Below are positions 62,902 through 64,000 of a stretch of 64,000 bases of DNA, piece by piece. Source of the DNA: an uncultured Sphingopyxis sp. (GTDB lineage Bacteria > Pseudomonadota > Alphaproteobacteria > Sphingomonadales > Sphingomonadaceae); the NCBI RefSeq assembly GCF_900078365.1, contig NZ_LT598653.1, forward strand, positions 2,976,001-3,040,000. The letters are read 5' to 3'. Each line of letters begins with the position of its first letter. The stretch's first letter is position 1. Position numbers and translations under genes: made by a program. Below the pieces are notes generated by a model. That model was not told where the DNA came from and ran no database searches. It saw nothing but the letters and a program-made list of their open reading frames with translations.

Positions 62902-63690
62902 TTAACGCTCGCGATAGTCGGGCGCGCGCTTTTCGAGGAAGGCGGCGAGCGCCTCGTTATGATCCTCGGTCGCCGAGAGGATCACCTGCTGGCGGTCCTC
63001 GATCGCCATCGCGGCCTCAAGGCTCGGCGCGTCGATGTTGAGGCTCAGCGCCTGTTTCGAGAGGCGCAGGCCATAAGGCGAGGTCGCGAGCATCTCGTCA
63101 GCGAGCGCGAGACCGCGGTCCAGCAGTGCTTCCTCTTCGACGATTTCGCTGACCAGCCCGGCGCGCAGCGCACGTTCGGCGTCGATGAAGCGGCCGGTGA
63201 GAATCATCTCGGACGCGAGGCTCGCGCCCACGAGCCGCGGCAGGAAATAGCTCGACGCCATGTCGCAGCCGCCGAGACCGATGCGGATATAGGCGGCGTT
63301 GCAGCGGAGGGAAGGCGCCGCATAGCGCACGTCGGAAGCGAGCAGCAGCGACAGCCCGCCGCCCGCCGCTGCCCCGTGGCCGAGCGCCACGATCGGCTGC
63401 GGACAGGCGCGCATCTTGCGATAGATGTTGCCGATGCTCGTCTGCGTGCGCAGCGTGCGGAGCACCGGCGTTTCATCGCTCGACCGGTCCTCCTGAATAT
63501 CGAGCCCTGCGCAGAAGCCGCGCCCGGCGCCGCGCAGGACCACGACGCGCACCTCGGGGCGATCGGCGAGGCCGCCGAAATATGTATTGAGGTCGCCGAC
63601 CAACCCTTCGTTCAGTGCGTTGAGGCGCTCGGGACGGTTGAGCGTCGCGATCTCGACCGCGCCGCGGCGTTCGATCAGCAGTTCGCTCAC
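62902..63690 (-). CDS. Enoyl-CoA hydratase/isomerase family protein
   Basis: A 262-residue crotonase. It has FCAGLDIQED, GHGAAAGGGLSLLLASDVRYA and RIGLGGCDMASSYFLPRLVG, in which the usual catalytic Glu positions read Gly-Cys-Asp. It may be an isomerase or act on an unusual acyl-CoA. GTG 63690 is chosen because it overlaps the SDR stop as GTGA. It forms an operon with the SDR and may act on the same CoA-linked substrate. Confidence 0.9.
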   Translation of the reverse strand: MSELLIERRGAVEIATLNRPERLNALNEGLVGDLNTYFGGLADRPEVRVVVLRGAGRGFCAGLDIQEDRSSDETPVLRTLRTQTSIGNIYRKMRACPQPIVALGHGAAAGGGLSLLLASDVRYAAPSLRCNAAYIRIGLGGCDMASSYFLPRLVGASLASEMILTGRFIDAERALRAGLVSEIVEEEALLDRGLALADEMLATSPYGLRLSKQALSLNIDAPSLEAAMAIEDRQQVILSATEDHNEALAAFLEKRAPDYRER

Positions 63691-64000
63691 AAAGTCTGCC
63701 CGTCGTCGACGGTGATCACGCTGCCGGTGATGCCGAGCGCGGCGTCGGAGCAAAGCAGCAGCAGCGGCGCATGGAGATCGCTCGGGGGCCGCATCCGCTG
63801 GCGCGGAAAGCCCTTCACCATCGCCGCGCCGACGTCGCTGTCGAACAGTTCGGCGGTCATTTCGGATTCGAAATAGCCGGGCTGGATCACATTGACGCTG
63901 ATCCCGCGGCGCGCCCATTCGCGCGCCAGCGCCTTGCCGAGGTGGCGCACCGCCGCCTTGGTCGCGCCATAGACCGAAGTCGCGGGAAAGACCTTCTCGG
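63687..64000 (-). CDS. Short-chain dehydrogenase/reductase (partial)
   Basis: The C-terminal 104 codons of an SDR; the N-terminus lies beyond the right edge. The visible part has VYGATKAAVRHLG (Tyr-x-x-x-Lys), ISVNVIQPGYFESEM and the usual end ITGSVITVDDGQTL. It is co-transcribed with the crotonase through a GTGA overlap. Substrate is unknown; the pair resembles a beta-oxidation-like module. Confidence 0.93.
   Translation of the reverse strand, partial: EKVFPATSVYGATKAAVRHLGKALAREWARRGISVNVIQPGYFESEMTAELFDSDVGAAMVKGFPRQRMRPPSDLHAPLLLLCSDAALGITGSVITVDDGQTL

Overview
The window is high-GC alphaproteobacterial chromosomal DNA, most likely from a sphingomonad (Sphingopyxis or a close relative). 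This is inferred from the gene content and style: TonB-dependent receptors with tryptophan-halogenase neighbours, Flp pilins, a GH97 enzyme, dense Sphingomonadaceae-type intergenic palindromes and many ATGA/GTGA gene overlaps. No rRNA, IS element or CRISPR array was found. No gap between genes exceeds 300 bases.

Layout. 1-264: the 3' end of a serine recombinase reads into tRNA-Arg(CCT), so the window starts at the edge of an integrated element. 314-16.7 kb is mostly housekeeping: DUF1178, glutaredoxin, ComF, methyltransferase, MutT, two Flp pilins, an M48 lipoprotein, accA, xerD, a periplasmic protein, aroK-aroB, a Kef antiporter, an IscU-like scaffold, cvpA, radA and a transaldolase-like aldolase. 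16.8-22.8 kb holds acyl-CoA metabolism: crotonase, thiolase-like protein, ALDH7 and acetyl-CoA synthetase. 22.9-27 kb is the Anbu operon (ATP-grasp, alpha-E, transglutaminase, Anbu protease). 27.2-36.5 kb holds secA, a three-gene exported-protein cluster (LRAT/NlpC-like, triple TonB-C, small protein), an SDR, two DUF2807 proteins, a GreA-like factor, a 59-aa helical protein and an HI0933-type flavoprotein. 36.6-42 kb has a DEAD helicase, a quinone reductase, a membrane-anchored unknown and an SLC13 permease.

42-56 kb is the most interesting part, a sugar-uptake regulon. On the minus strand, in transcription order, it encodes an MFS transporter, a TonB-dependent receptor, a canonical flavin halogenase, a degenerate halogenase paralogue, a JmjC-type cupin and a GH97 alpha-glucosidase. 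A divergent LacI regulator and an iron-type alcohol dehydrogenase follow. TGCAA/TTGCA palindromes lie at both control regions. The two halogenases and the cupin overlap by 4 and 8 bases, so they are probably made together and may act together. The second halogenase has lost the catalytic Lys and Glu and the WxWxIP motif.

56-64 kb holds an aldo/keto reductase, an amidohydrolase, and two formylglycine-type sulfatases flanking a TetR regulator. A 17-base palindrome by the TetR gene recurs imperfectly upstream of the second sulfatase, suggesting one small regulon. A crotonase and an SDR (cut by the window end) close the window. Intergenic palindromes of at least five families sit mainly behind stop codons throughout.
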